DNA from: Clostridium sp. Marseille-P299
GTDB lineage: Bacteria > Bacillota > Clostridia > Lachnospirales > Lachnospiraceae
Direction of reading: 5' to 3'
DNA length: 64,000 nt
Assembly (NCBI RefSeq): GCF_900078195.1
Contig: NZ_FJVE01000006.1
Span: 2,501 to 66,500, forward strand
Part shown: piece after piece, positions 18,035-26,403 of the stretch
Layout: each line of letters begins with the position of its first letter
Position numbering within the stretch: position 1 is the stretch's first letter
The notes under the pieces: generated by a model
What the model was told of the DNA's origin: nothing
Databases searched by the model: none
The model's input: the letters and a program-made list of their open reading frames with translations, nothing else
Made by a program: the position numbers and the translations under genes

Positions 18035-18955
18035 TCAACCTTTCACTGCTCCAATCATAGTTCCTTTTACAAAGTACTTTTGAGCAAAAGGATAAAGACA
18101 GATAATCGGTAAAGTAACAAACATAATTGCTGCTGCTTGTAAAACTTCTGGTGTACTTACTACCTGTGCACCTTCCGCAATACTAACAGGTTCTGAAGAA
18201 GATAAAATCATATTACTTAACAAATATTGAATGTGCTGTAGTTTTTTTGTAGTTATGTAATATTTTGAATCGGCATATGCATTCCATCTTCCTACTGCAT
18301 AGAATAAAGACAAGGTTGCAATAATAGCTTTTGAAAGTGGAAGAACTATTTTAATTAAAATTTGGAAATTTGATGCCCCATCAATAAATGCTGATTCCTC
18401 CAAACTATCTGGAATATTTGCTTGTAAAAAGCTCTTCATAATCAACATATTATATGGCGAAAATATCAATGGAAAAATCAACACCCACATTGTATCTAGC
18501 AATTTTAAATCCTTCATAAGTAAGTATTCTGGAATTAATCCTGCACTAAAATACATCGTAAAGAGTAAGATAAAGGAGAAAAAGTTACGGCCCTTTAATC
18601 TCTTTTTGGTAAGTGGATATGCCGCGAATATGGTAACTACCATACCAAGTACAGTGAAAATAGCAGTTACAAAAATCGTATATAACATGGCATGGGTTAA
18701 TTGACCATCTCTAAAAATTGCTTTATAAGCTTCTAAGGTAAATCCTTTTGGAAATAAATAAACACTTTTTGATAAAACTTCTGTATTACTACTTACTGAC
18801 TTTGCTCCAATATGTATAAATGGAATAATACAAGTTGAACAAAGAATAACTAAAATTAACATGATAATAATATCGCCAATCTTTATCTTGCCAACCCCAG
18901 AGGAAGGCCCACGATTAATTTCTTCATTATGTACTGCACTTTTTGCTAAACTCAT
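18035..18955 (-). CDS. ABC sugar permease (YtcP/LplC type)
   Basis: Second inner-membrane channel subunit of the importer. About six membrane segments; the conserved cytoplasmic EAA loop reads SLEESAFIDGASNFQILIKIVLPLSKA, which contacts the ATPase. It ends with the typical FVKGTMIGAVKG. Length 306 is normal. The gene lies 12 bases after the first permease and is followed by the binding protein. In B. subtilis the YteP/YtcP/YtcQ importer serves rhamnogalacturonan disaccharides and partners with a shared ATPase; the same is probable here since no ATPase gene is present. Confidence 0.93.
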   Translation of the reverse strand: MSLAKSAVHNEEINRGPSSGVGKIKIGDIIIMLILVILCSTCIIPFIHIGAKSVSSNTEVLSKSVYLFPKGFTLEAYKAIFRDGQLTHAMLYTIFVTAIFTVLGMVVTIFAAYPLTKKRLKGRNFFSFILLFTMYFSAGLIPEYLLMKDLKLLDTMWVLIFPLIFSPYNMLIMKSFLQANIPDSLEESAFIDGASNFQILIKIVLPLSKAIIATLSLFYAVGRWNAYADSKYYITTKKLQHIQYLLSNMILSSSEPVSIAEGAQVVSTPEVLQAAAIMFVTLPIICLYPFAQKYFVKGTMIGAVKG

Positions 18956-18967
18956 AAAACCCCTCCT

Positions 18968-19972
18968 TTAAATTAATCCATCTTCGCCAAGGGTTTTTGC
19001 AATTTTATCTGCAAATAGAACCAATGCTAACCCAACTAGCGACTGAAAAAGACCTACTGCTGTTGCACGACTAAAGTTACCACCACTAAGACCCTTTTCA
19101 TATACATAAACCGCTAACTGATATTGAAAATCTTTAACGCCTACATTGTCAAAAGCATTTAGACGTTCAAAGTTACTTCCCATAATTCTTCCCAAATTCA
19201 TAATCAGTAAGGTGATTGTAGTACCTTTGATACCAGGAAGGGTTATACTCTTCATCTTTTGCCAGCGATTTGCACCATCAACTGTGGCAGCTTCATATAA
19301 TTCACTACTAATACTAGTAATTGCTGCTAGGTAAATAATTGTTCCCCATCCCATACCTTGCCAAACACCAATTAACAAATAACTTACTGCCCAATGCCAT
19401 TTTTCTGTAAGGAATGGAATTCCCTGTTCAATGAGTCCTGCTTTTTGTAATAAAATATTTACAAGACCAGTTTCAGGTTTAAATAATGTGAATGCAACAC
19501 TCGCAACGATTACCCAAGATAAGAAATGTGGTAAATATAAAATTGTCTGACTTACCTTTTTAAATCGTGGGTAACGTAATTCATTTAATAATAATGCCAA
19601 TATAATCGGCATTGGAAATCCTATTAATAAATCTAAAAAGTTAAATATCAAAGAATTTTTTAGTGCTTTTAAAAAGTCAGCATCAGCAAAAACTTTCCTA
19701 AATGTTTCGAAACCTACCCATTCACTTCCATCATACCCTTTGGCTGGTTTGTAATTCATGAAAGCCATTCGCAATCCTGGATACGCTGCATATTTAAAAA
19801 CAATAACACATATTATTGGAATCAATAGCAACAAGTACAGTTGCCAATCTCTTTTTATATAGTGCAACAACCCTTTTTTTCTTGTTGGTAGCTTTTGATT
19901 TGAAGAATTTGACTCTTTCTTAGCTGGCAACATAGTTTTTTTCGTTTTTGTTAACGTCGTTCCTTCTCTCAT
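18968..19972 (-). CDS. ABC sugar permease (YteP/LplB type)
   Basis: First inner-membrane channel subunit of the importer and first gene of the operon. A basic, Lys/Thr-rich N-terminus of about 45 residues precedes six membrane segments. The EAA loop reads SSELYEAATVDGANRWQKMKSITLPGIKGT. The opening HYIKRDWQLYLLLLIPIICVIVF and the phrase YKPAKGYDGSEWVGFETF are typical of the LplB/YteP family. GGAAG lies upstream of the ATG. Transcribed away from the AraC gene that starts 350 bases to the right and that probably controls it. Confidence 0.93.
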   Translation of the reverse strand: MREGTTLTKTKKTMLPAKKESNSSNQKLPTRKKGLLHYIKRDWQLYLLLLIPIICVIVFKYAAYPGLRMAFMNYKPAKGYDGSEWVGFETFRKVFADADFLKALKNSLIFNFLDLLIGFPMPIILALLLNELRYPRFKKVSQTILYLPHFLSWVIVASVAFTLFKPETGLVNILLQKAGLIEQGIPFLTEKWHWAVSYLLIGVWQGMGWGTIIYLAAITSISSELYEAATVDGANRWQKMKSITLPGIKGTTITLLIMNLGRIMGSNFERLNAFDNVGVKDFQYQLAVYVYEKGLSGGNFSRATAVGLFQSLVGLALVLFADKIAKTLGEDGLI

Positions 19973-20248
19973 TATGCAACTCTTCCTTTCTATTTGCTTT
20001 GCTATTTCTTTTGTTCAAATTGTCCTGTAAATTTGTTTTTTCTTAAATTTATTACAATCATAATACAAAATTTTTCCATTCATTTCTAACGATATTGTAA
20101 AATAAACTAATTAAAAACGACCATTTATTTTCAAAATTCTCCTAAAAATCAATCATCAAAATAGCTGAATTGTATGTTTTTAATAGCATTAGAGCCATTT
20201 ATAATACATTTTTCACAAGTTATAAAAAGAATAATGAAATATCAATGG
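19973..20248. other. Divergent control region of the importer operon
   Basis: Spacer between the importer operon (minus) and the AraC gene (plus). No gene. It should hold the importer promoter and regulator site. On the minus strand a TATTAT-like element near 20060 is a weak -10 candidate; I found no convincing -35 or palindromic operator. Confidence 0.45.
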
Positions 20249-20277
20249 TTGAAATTCGTGTTTAAATTCATTATAAT
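20249..20277 (+). promoter_or_regulatory. Promoter of the divergent araC-type gene
   Basis: TTGAAA at 20249-20254, 17-base spacer, TATAAT at 20272-20277. It lies about 47 bases before the chosen start at 20324, and its presence argues that the longer upstream reading frame is not translated. Confidence 0.7.
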
Positions 20278-20323
20278 GATATTGTATAACATGCATAAAA
20301 CACGAAACGAAAGGATGGATAAT

Positions 20324-21262
20324 ATGGCAAAACCAACAAAAAGCGTAGTTGAATATAGACAATATCATCTTCCAATTCATTTCCCGGTATTGCTTCTACA
20401 TGGAGATCGTTGGAGAATTTCCGATATAAAAAGCGGACGATTACATTTTCATAACTGTCTTGAAATTGGAATTTGTCATTCCGATAGTGGTATTATGGAA
20501 TTCGAAGGTGAACCAGTTACCTTTAAAGCAGGCGACATCTCTTGTATTCCAAAAAACTTACCTCATACTACATACAGTCACCAAGGTTCGCAAAGTTTAT
20601 GGTCTTACATCTTTGTGGATCCTGTGGAATTATTTCGTGACTTTTTTCATAATTCCATGCTTGGTTTAGAAATTGAAATAAAACCAAATCGTACATTTCC
20701 TTATTTTATGAATAAGGCTGATTACCCTAAGGTACATTATCTAGTCACTTCTATCATTGATGAACTAGAACAACAAAAACCAAATTATCAAACAAGTGTC
20801 AAAGGACTTTTGTTATCTTTATATATTGAATTTATTCGCATTCAAAATTCAGAGGAACAGGATTACAATATTGATGCCTCCTCAGATAATGCTCTTGTTA
20901 TTTCACCTGCACTAGATTTTATTAATACAAACTACATGCAACAATTTACTGTAGATTACTTAGCTGATTTATGCCATTTAAGCGTAACCCACTTTCGCAG
21001 GGTCTTTCACTCTATTATGGGTGTTAGCCCACTAGAATTCATCATGAATACTCGTATTTCAAGAGCATGTGTTTTATTAAGAAGTACCGAAGATTCCATA
21101 TTGTCAATTTCTGAGCAGGTTGGTTTTCATTCCATCTCCAGTTTTAATCGCTGCTTTTTAAAAATAATGGAACTTACTCCTAGGGCATGGAGAAATCAGA
21201 GTTTGCATTCAGAAGCAAAGGCTGGTAAGCAATCCATCTTAGAGTTTCGTGGTTGGGTATAA
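20324..21262 (+). CDS. AraC-family regulator of the pectin operon (probable)
   Basis: Transcription factor of 312 residues with an N-terminal cupin sensing domain (HFHNCLEIGICHSDSG, FKAGDISCIPKNLPH) and a C-terminal AraC double helix-turn-helix (VDYLADLCHLSVTHFRRVFHS, then ISEQVGFHSISSFNRCFLKI). The open frame begins at 20174, but the start at 20324 is chosen: AAAGGA is 8 bases upstream and a sigma-A promoter lies between the two possible starts. An in-frame ATG at 20315 is possible but overlaps the ribosome site. Divergent from the importer operon, so it most likely activates it in response to a pectin-derived sugar. It may also control the GH106-like/GH28 gene downstream. Confidence 0.88.
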   Translation: MAKPTKSVVEYRQYHLPIHFPVLLLHGDRWRISDIKSGRLHFHNCLEIGICHSDSGIMEFEGEPVTFKAGDISCIPKNLPHTTYSHQGSQSLWSYIFVDPVELFRDFFHNSMLGLEIEIKPNRTFPYFMNKADYPKVHYLVTSIIDELEQQKPNYQTSVKGLLLSLYIEFIRIQNSEEQDYNIDASSDNALVISPALDFINTNYMQQFTVDYLADLCHLSVTHFRRVFHSIMGVSPLEFIMNTRISRACVLLRSTEDSILSISEQVGFHSISSFNRCFLKIMELTPRAWRNQSLHSEAKAGKQSILEFRGWV

Positions 21263-21282
21263 TAAGGTATTTCCTATAGTAT

Positions 21283-21327
21283 AAAAAAGGATTGTTGCAA
21301 CATAAAAATGTACAACAATCCTTTTTT
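21283..21327 (+). terminator. Bidirectional terminator
   Basis: A perfect 15-base stem: AAAAAAGGATTGTTG at 21283-21297 and its complement at 21313-21327. It ends in T on the plus strand and, read on the minus strand, also in T. It can stop both the AraC gene and transcripts arriving from the small gene at 21529. Confidence 0.85.
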
Positions 21328-21407
21328 CATGTAAGCCTCGTCTAAGTAGCAATTTATGTAATTTTATTTTTTATAATTTCGAAAGTATATCTATAGTTTT
21401 CAATTCT

Positions 21408-21515
21408 TTCTCTTTAAGACAGTTTTAGTCTATATTTTTTAGTCTATATTTTTTAGTTCTTTTGTTATTTAGTTATTTAGTTTCTTAGTTTTTAGTTTAT
21501 AATCTTTTAACTACT
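21408..21515. repeat. Low-complexity TTTAGT-rich tandem repeat
   Basis: Two adjacent near-identical copies of TTTTTTAGTCTATA (about 21428-21455) followed by short units such as TTATTTAG repeated and TTTCTTAG, TTTTTAG. Located just downstream of the small hypothetical gene. It resembles in style the heptanucleotide array at 5494-5570. Confidence 0.65.
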
Positions 21516-21528
21516 AGCTTTTCTCTCG

Positions 21529-21762
21529 TTATTCATCAAATTCTACCGTAACGTAATACCCCCGATCTGTTTGTTTTATATCGCGAACAATACCCTTTAA
21601 TTGTTTTAACCTTTCTCGAAATGGAATATTTCCAGACATAGCAACTGCTGGCTCAATCACATAATAGAATGTTGAGGTCTGTAATTGAGTCTCTCTAATA
21701 TCTACTTCTTCTCCAATTTCAATTAATCCTTGTCTCTCCATTTTAAATTCCATTGTTCTCAT
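21529..21762 (-). CDS. Small conserved-looking hypothetical protein
   Basis: A 77-residue soluble protein that I do not recognise. It has a balanced charge pattern, the segment LQTSTFYYVIEPAVAMSGNIPFRERLKQLKG and a C-terminal beta-rich YYVTVEFDE. The ordinary amino-acid composition and an upstream AAAGGAAT suggest it is real. It lies 34 bases after the end of the GH106-like/GH28 gene and before the bidirectional terminator, so it could be the last gene of that transcript. Possible starts are ATG 21762 or two nearby ATG codons. Confidence 0.6.
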   Translation of the reverse strand: MRTMEFKMERQGLIEIGEEVDIRETQLQTSTFYYVIEPAVAMSGNIPFRERLKQLKGIVRDIKQTDRGYYVTVEFDE

Positions 21763-21796
21763 AACTAATCACTATTCCTTTTATTATTTCATAACT

Positions 21797-24700
21797 TTAT
21801 AATTTCATGACTTTATCAGTATCTTCTTTTGTATTTACTGACCTTTCATCAACTATAAACCCAACATTCGTATACTGATATTCATTACCCTCTTTTGAAA
21901 TTACCGAAACATTTTTCAACATAAGACCTTCAATATTATTTGCTTTTAATCCGTATTTTCCTTCTGCTTTTATATTCTCTAAATAAATATTTTTAAGTGG
22001 ACTTTCTGGTAATCCAGTGAGATATATGGCATTTCCGCCGACGGTTTTTAGCGTAATATTTTTAAATACGATATCTCGAATAATAGCAGTTCCCTCATTT
22101 TTCTCTCTTTCTTCATTTAACGCAAATATATCATGACTATAAAATTGATCAATATAGATTGCACCACGGAACCACTTACAATCGATATGTTCAAGGCTAT
22201 TGTTTACAAAAGTAATATCCTCATACCTAATATTTTCCACAATACTACCTCTGCCTCTTGGCGCTTTTATACTTGATACACTAAATGAATCTGTAAAAAC
22301 ACAGTCTTGTACAAATACATTTCTAACCCCACCAGACATTTCACTACCAATTGCAACACCAAAACCATGATTAAAACGGCAGTTCGTAATTCGAATATTC
22401 TCCGAGGGGATCCCTACTTTTCTCCCCTCTTCATCTCTACCAGATTTAATCGCAATACAGTCATCTTGGCTTTCAATAAAGGAATGAAATACATAAACCT
22501 CACTACAGGAATCTGGATCAAATCCATCACCATTACAAATGCCATAAGCATTTCCTATTTCATCAAATTTAGTATAAATTTTTACTTGATTTAAACTAAT
22601 ATGATTGCAATAAATCATATGAACACACCAAGCTGGAGATTGTCTTACAGTAATATCTTTAAGATAAACATAATCAACATTCTGTAAACATATTGCTCTT
22701 CCTCGTTCACCAGCTTTATGAATCATTTCATTTTTTCTAAGTTCCACCCCAGAAGCATCAATTTTACCTCGTCCGCAGATTGTGATATGTTCGAATCTTT
22801 TATTTTCATAACCAATAGTATTAATCAAACTGGCATAGCAAGGGATTTCCCTACCTTCAAATCGATACTGCATTACTTTATAATCATTTGGATCTGTGCT
22901 TCCAAGCAAAACGCCTCCTTCATCAATATGAAGAGTCATATTACTCTTTAAAAAGATAGCACCAGTTAAAAATATCCCTTTGGGTACAAATACTTCTCCA
23001 TCCACTTCACAAGCGTCAATTGCATTTTGAATCGCTTGTGTGTTCAAAGTCTTACCATCTCCAATTGCTCCAAATTCAGTAATATCATAAACTTTTGGTG
23101 TAGGTTTCGTACGAACTTTTATTGTATTACTTTTTAAAGAAAAACTTCCATCGTTTAATTTTGACTGTACATATATTTCATATTCCTTACTTGGGGCTAA
23201 GTCACTAAGCGTATAATCTGTACATTCACAGCTTCCATGGTACTTATTATTTATGTAAATTTGATACTCTACGACATTAATATGTTCCGTCGGCTTATCC
23301 CAAAGTAACGCAATACTGGTATCGGTTTGAGAAGCTGGTGGACTCATTAAATTCCTAGGTTCATTCTCTAAAAAAATTCCATACGGGATTTCAACATTCG
23401 TATACTTATTTGCTATATTTCCTGTTACTATAAATTTAATTTCATTCTCCCCTTCACATAGTAAATCTCCACATGCAAAATAATGTTTATTCCAAAAGCT
23501 AACACCTGCGTAAATTCCGTTACAATAACATTCTACCATTTCTTCTGCATTTACTGCAAAAACTTCATTTCCACTTAAATTAGAAGCTATATAAGAAACA
23601 ACATAGGTCTTTTTATATTCATTTTCATCTACCTTTACCAATCTAGCATTTTTTGTGAGATCAATTCGATTTCTCTTTGGTAGTGTCTTAAATTCTTCCA
23701 ATGATTCTTCCATGCACAGTAGCAGAATACTTTCTCTTCTAGCTAATGTTAAATGAAATTCTGTTCTATCACCCTTTCTTTTTACAGGTATTTGATAATA
23801 TTCTCCGGTCCATAAATCCATGGATAACAGATTGCATTCCATTGGTATTGTCATGTACTCCTTAATCGTATCTGTTCCTTCATTTACTAAAAAATACATA
23901 TCGATTCCTTGCTTGATTAAATGAGTAACACGCAAATCTTTACAAAATGATCTGGTTATTAAATCTCTATGCACCACATCATTTATACCATTTATATGTT
24001 TTGTATTTGGTAGCAACTCATTCGTACCATAGACATAGTCATACTCATAGCCTGAAATTAATAGCTTACCATCTACCTCTTTGCATCGTTCTAACATAGA
24101 AATCGGTAAATAATTAAATTCAATCTGATTTTGATATAATTCCTCCACTTCGTTTACTGCCATTTGACCACTGTTGCATAACACTGCGACCTTAGCGTTG
24201 TTCGTCGAATCCGTCATAAGAAATGACACTCGTTTCATATAATCAGAAAAATACTTATAATGTTTCCACCAAATATTTCCCGGTCCAACATCTGGTGGCC
24301 TTTCCTCTTTTCTTTGATCCCTTAAACTATAATAAAATGCATGTGGAATAAATAAATTAACTCCACGAACACCCAACCAATCAATAAACCATTTCATATC
24401 ATCGCTTGTAAAATACCATGGAATTTGTTCTTTTACACATACCCCAAAACATTCATTGGAATTTCTTCTTCTACCTAAATGTCTTGCTGCATCCGAAGAA
24501 CATTTTGCCATAACACTATGTACTCCTTTGGTACCACCAAGTTCTGGTGATACCCAACGAAATACTAAATCTTGACCAGGTATATGAAAATAAGTTTCTT
24601 CTTCAATGTCCGCGCTTCCCGCTGGATGACCCATAAGTGCTATGCCGTGCATTTCACACCACTTAGAAAGTTTATTATAGTAAACTTCATTTAAACGATT

Positions 24701-25465
24701 TTTGAGTAATTCTTTATATAAAATCGTAGTCCGATTATCTTTCCCCTCAAATAGATCCCATAGCTCATGTGCTTGTCCACCTTTGTCCACAAGCTCTTCT
24801 AACAAACCCTCTGTCCATTCAAAAAAGTTCTCTACATTTCTCCCCAATACACAAGGTTCATCAGTGAAGAATCCAATAATTGTATTACCAAAATGCTCTT
24901 TCAGATGAAAATAGTATTTCTCATGTGTTAATTCAATAAACTTCTCTACTGCCATAGGATTTAAGATATCCGCTGATAGAGGTGCTCTCTCTTCTCCATC
25001 ATCTTCCCCATAATGAATTCCACGAATTGTGCCATTGCATGGTTTCTGAATGATATACTTTCCATCTTTGGGTCCATCAATAATTATACCATTCTCTTTA
25101 TCGGATGAAATAGTAATTCCGATGGATGCATAATTTTTATTCGCTTTTACCACTTCTCCGTGGGCTGAGCCTGAAGGATACATTGCTTCATCATATAAAA
25201 CTATTTTCATATCTAGTTCACTTGCTGTTTTAACAATATATTTGATGATTGAAAAATATTCATCCGATAAATATACCATATCTTTAGGAATTCCTATACG
25301 AGGATGTATTACAACACCATCTACCCCTTTTTCTTTAAAATCCACTAGTTGCTCTTTTAACTTATCCTTCGATAGTGTATCATTAATAAACCAAAATGGG
25401 ATTGGCGTATACTCGTTTAAAGGACCTAACATTTCTTTTAAAAAGCTTTTAATATCTACCCCCAC
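21797..25465 (-). CDS. GH106-like / FN3 / GH28 fusion glycosidase
   Basis: A 1222-residue multidomain enzyme. Residues about 1-620 resemble the GH106 alpha-L-rhamnosidase-like TIM-barrel families (IPFWFINDTLSKDKLKEQL, GVDGVVIHPR, LYDEAMYPSG, FFTDEPCV). A beta-sandwich region follows, then a fibronectin type III domain (about 700-790). Residues about 795-1200 form a GH28 polygalacturonase helix: ITEFGAIGDGKTLNTQAIQ, GDGFDPDSC, SQDDCIAIKSG (catalytic Asp pair), FGVAIGSEMSGG and SSIKAPRGRG. Start is GTG at 25465, 6 bases after AAGGAG. No signal peptide, so it should act on imported oligosaccharides. A rhamnosidase joined to a galacturonidase fits the alternating Rha-GalA backbone of rhamnogalacturonan I. 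The GH28 part is firm; the N-terminal family is moderately sure. Confidence 0.82.
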   Translation of the reverse strand: MGVDIKSFLKEMLGPLNEYTPIPFWFINDTLSKDKLKEQLVDFKEKGVDGVVIHPRIGIPKDMVYLSDEYFSIIKYIVKTASELDMKIVLYDEAMYPSGSAHGEVVKANKNYASIGITISSDKENGIIIDGPKDGKYIIQKPCNGTIRGIHYGEDDGEERAPLSADILNPMAVEKFIELTHEKYYFHLKEHFGNTIIGFFTDEPCVLGRNVENFFEWTEGLLEELVDKGGQAHELWDLFEGKDNRTTILYKELLKNRLNEVYYNKLSKWCEMHGIALMGHPAGSADIEEETYFHIPGQDLVFRWVSPELGGTKGVHSVMAKCSSDAARHLGRRRNSNECFGVCVKEQIPWYFTSDDMKWFIDWLGVRGVNLFIPHAFYYSLRDQRKEERPPDVGPGNIWWKHYKYFSDYMKRVSFLMTDSTNNAKVAVLCNSGQMAVNEVEELYQNQIEFNYLPISMLERCKEVDGKLLISGYEYDYVYGTNELLPNTKHINGINDVVHRDLITRSFCKDLRVTHLIKQGIDMYFLVNEGTDTIKEYMTIPMECNLLSMDLWTGEYYQIPVKRKGDRTEFHLTLARRESILLLCMEESLEEFKTLPKRNRIDLTKNARLVKVDENEYKKTYVVSYIASNLSGNEVFAVNAEEMVECYCNGIYAGVSFWNKHYFACGDLLCEGENEIKFIVTGNIANKYTNVEIPYGIFLENEPRNLMSPPASQTDTSIALLWDKPTEHINVVEYQIYINNKYHGSCECTDYTLSDLAPSKEYEIYVQSKLNDGSFSLKSNTIKVRTKPTPKVYDITEFGAIGDGKTLNTQAIQNAIDACEVDGEVFVPKGIFLTGAIFLKSNMTLHIDEGGVLLGSTDPNDYKVMQYRFEGREIPCYASLINTIGYENKRFEHITICGRGKIDASGVELRKNEMIHKAGERGRAICLQNVDYVYLKDITVRQSPAWCVHMIYCNHISLNQVKIYTKFDEIGNAYGICNGDGFDPDSCSEVYVFHSFIESQDDCIAIKSGRDEEGRKVGIPSENIRITNCRFNHGFGVAIGSEMSGGVRNVFVQDCVFTDSFSVSSIKAPRGRGSIVENIRYEDITFVNNSLEHIDCKWFRGAIYIDQFYSHDIFALNEEREKNEGTAIIRDIVFKNITLKTVGGNAIYLTGLPESPLKNIYLENIKAEGKYGLKANNIEGLMLKNVSVISKEGNEYQYTNVGFIVDERSVNTKEDTDKVMKL

Positions 25466-25619
25466 AATAGACTCCTTCCATCTATATTTACAACACTAAC
25501 TATGTACTTTAAATTTGTTTGTTTTGTATATACAAACTATATTATACATAAATTTAACATATAAATTAGTTAAAAACTACTAAATACTTGCTAAAAAGAA
25601 GCAATATTAAAAATTCAAT

Positions 25620-25707
25620 AAAAAAGGAACAAAGAATTGTCGCAAAATAGTTTGTTTCATGTAATGTCCATGAACACTATTTTGCGACTCATTCTCCATT
25701 CCTTTTT
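25620..25707 (-). terminator. Long hairpin terminator after the KSG-rich gene
   Basis: Minus strand: GGAATGGAG, GTCGCAAAATAGTG and TTCATG pair across a short loop with their complements, then TTCCTTTTT. It is an imperfect stem of about 40 bases. Confidence 0.7.
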
Positions 25708-25755
25708 CATAGTTTTAAGTAACAATTCGACATCTGTTACTTCAATTGATAATAA

Positions 25756-25890
25756 TTAGCGTTTTCCTGATTTATTTCCGCTCTTTGAATTTCCTGATTT
25801 ATTGCTTGCAGATGAACCTGCTTTGCTAGTTGTTTTACCAGCTCCTGATTTTCCAGCTGCACTTACCTTATCTTTCTTGTTCTGTGCCAT
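25756..25890 (-). CDS. Tiny basic KSG-rich protein (44 residues)
   Basis: Short reading frame MAQNKKDKVSAAGKSG to GNKSGKR, ending TAA. It has a good GGAGG 8 bases before its ATG and its own terminator downstream. Composition is almost only Lys, Ser, Gly, Ala, Asn and Thr, strongly basic and certainly disordered. The C-terminal half repeats SGN/KSG units. I do not recognise the family; disordered basic peptides of this sort could bind nucleic acid or be spore or stress proteins, but this is speculation. It stands alone in a 940-base spacer between the GH106-like/GH28 gene and the pyrophosphatase gene. Confidence 0.65.
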   Translation of the reverse strand: MAQNKKDKVSAAGKSGAGKTTSKAGSSASNKSGNSKSGNKSGKR

Positions 25891-26258
25891 ATTTTTCACC
25901 TCCCCAAACCATTATATAAATATATGTACTATATTTTCTCTTTCGTCAAATTAGAGAAAATTCCTCTACATATTAAATCATTGTAGTCTTAATCCATCTA
26001 ATATTTAAAAATAGATGCTTATTATTATAGTTATTCAATGGGGGATGAAATCCACGTCATCAACAAAATATAATTGTCATTAAGTATGTTATATATCATT
26101 TTCCATTATTTGTCAATGCGATTTTATACTTTATAACACTTATTTTTGCACACATTTTTTCATATGAAAATATGAATTTTAGTTCATACATTCTCACAAA
26201 TTCTTATGATCAATTACGTACTTTTGGTATGTGGAATACATTTTTTAAATGACTGGAT
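25891..26258. other. AT-rich spacer without a recognised gene
   Basis: Between the tiny gene and the pyrophosphatase terminator. It should hold the promoter of the tiny gene. I see nothing else. Confidence 0.5.
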
Positions 26259-26276
26259 GTCATTTTTATCGAGTTG

Positions 26277-26318
26277 ATTTTATCGTCGTAATTTTATCGT
26301 CGTAATTTTATCGTCGTT
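26277..26318. repeat. Three tandem 14-bp repeats
   Basis: ATTTTATCGTCGTA at 26277-26290 and 26291-26304, and ATTTTATCGTCGTT at 26305-26318. Degenerate partial copies flank the array (ATTTTTATCGAGTTG before it, ATTTTAATCATA after it). Lies just beyond the pyrophosphatase terminator. Confidence 0.85.
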
Positions 26319-26329
26319 ATTTTAATCAT

Positions 26330-26370
26330 AAAAAAAGAGTTATCTGGCTATGAAAACCGTCTAACTCTTT
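26330..26370 (-). terminator. Terminator after the pyrophosphatase gene
   Basis: Minus strand: AAAGAGTTAGACGG, loop, CCAGATAACTCTTT, then TTTT. The stem has one internal mismatch region. Confidence 0.8.
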
Positions 26371-26403
26371 GTTCATTACTATTACGATATTTTAGTTATC
26401 AAA

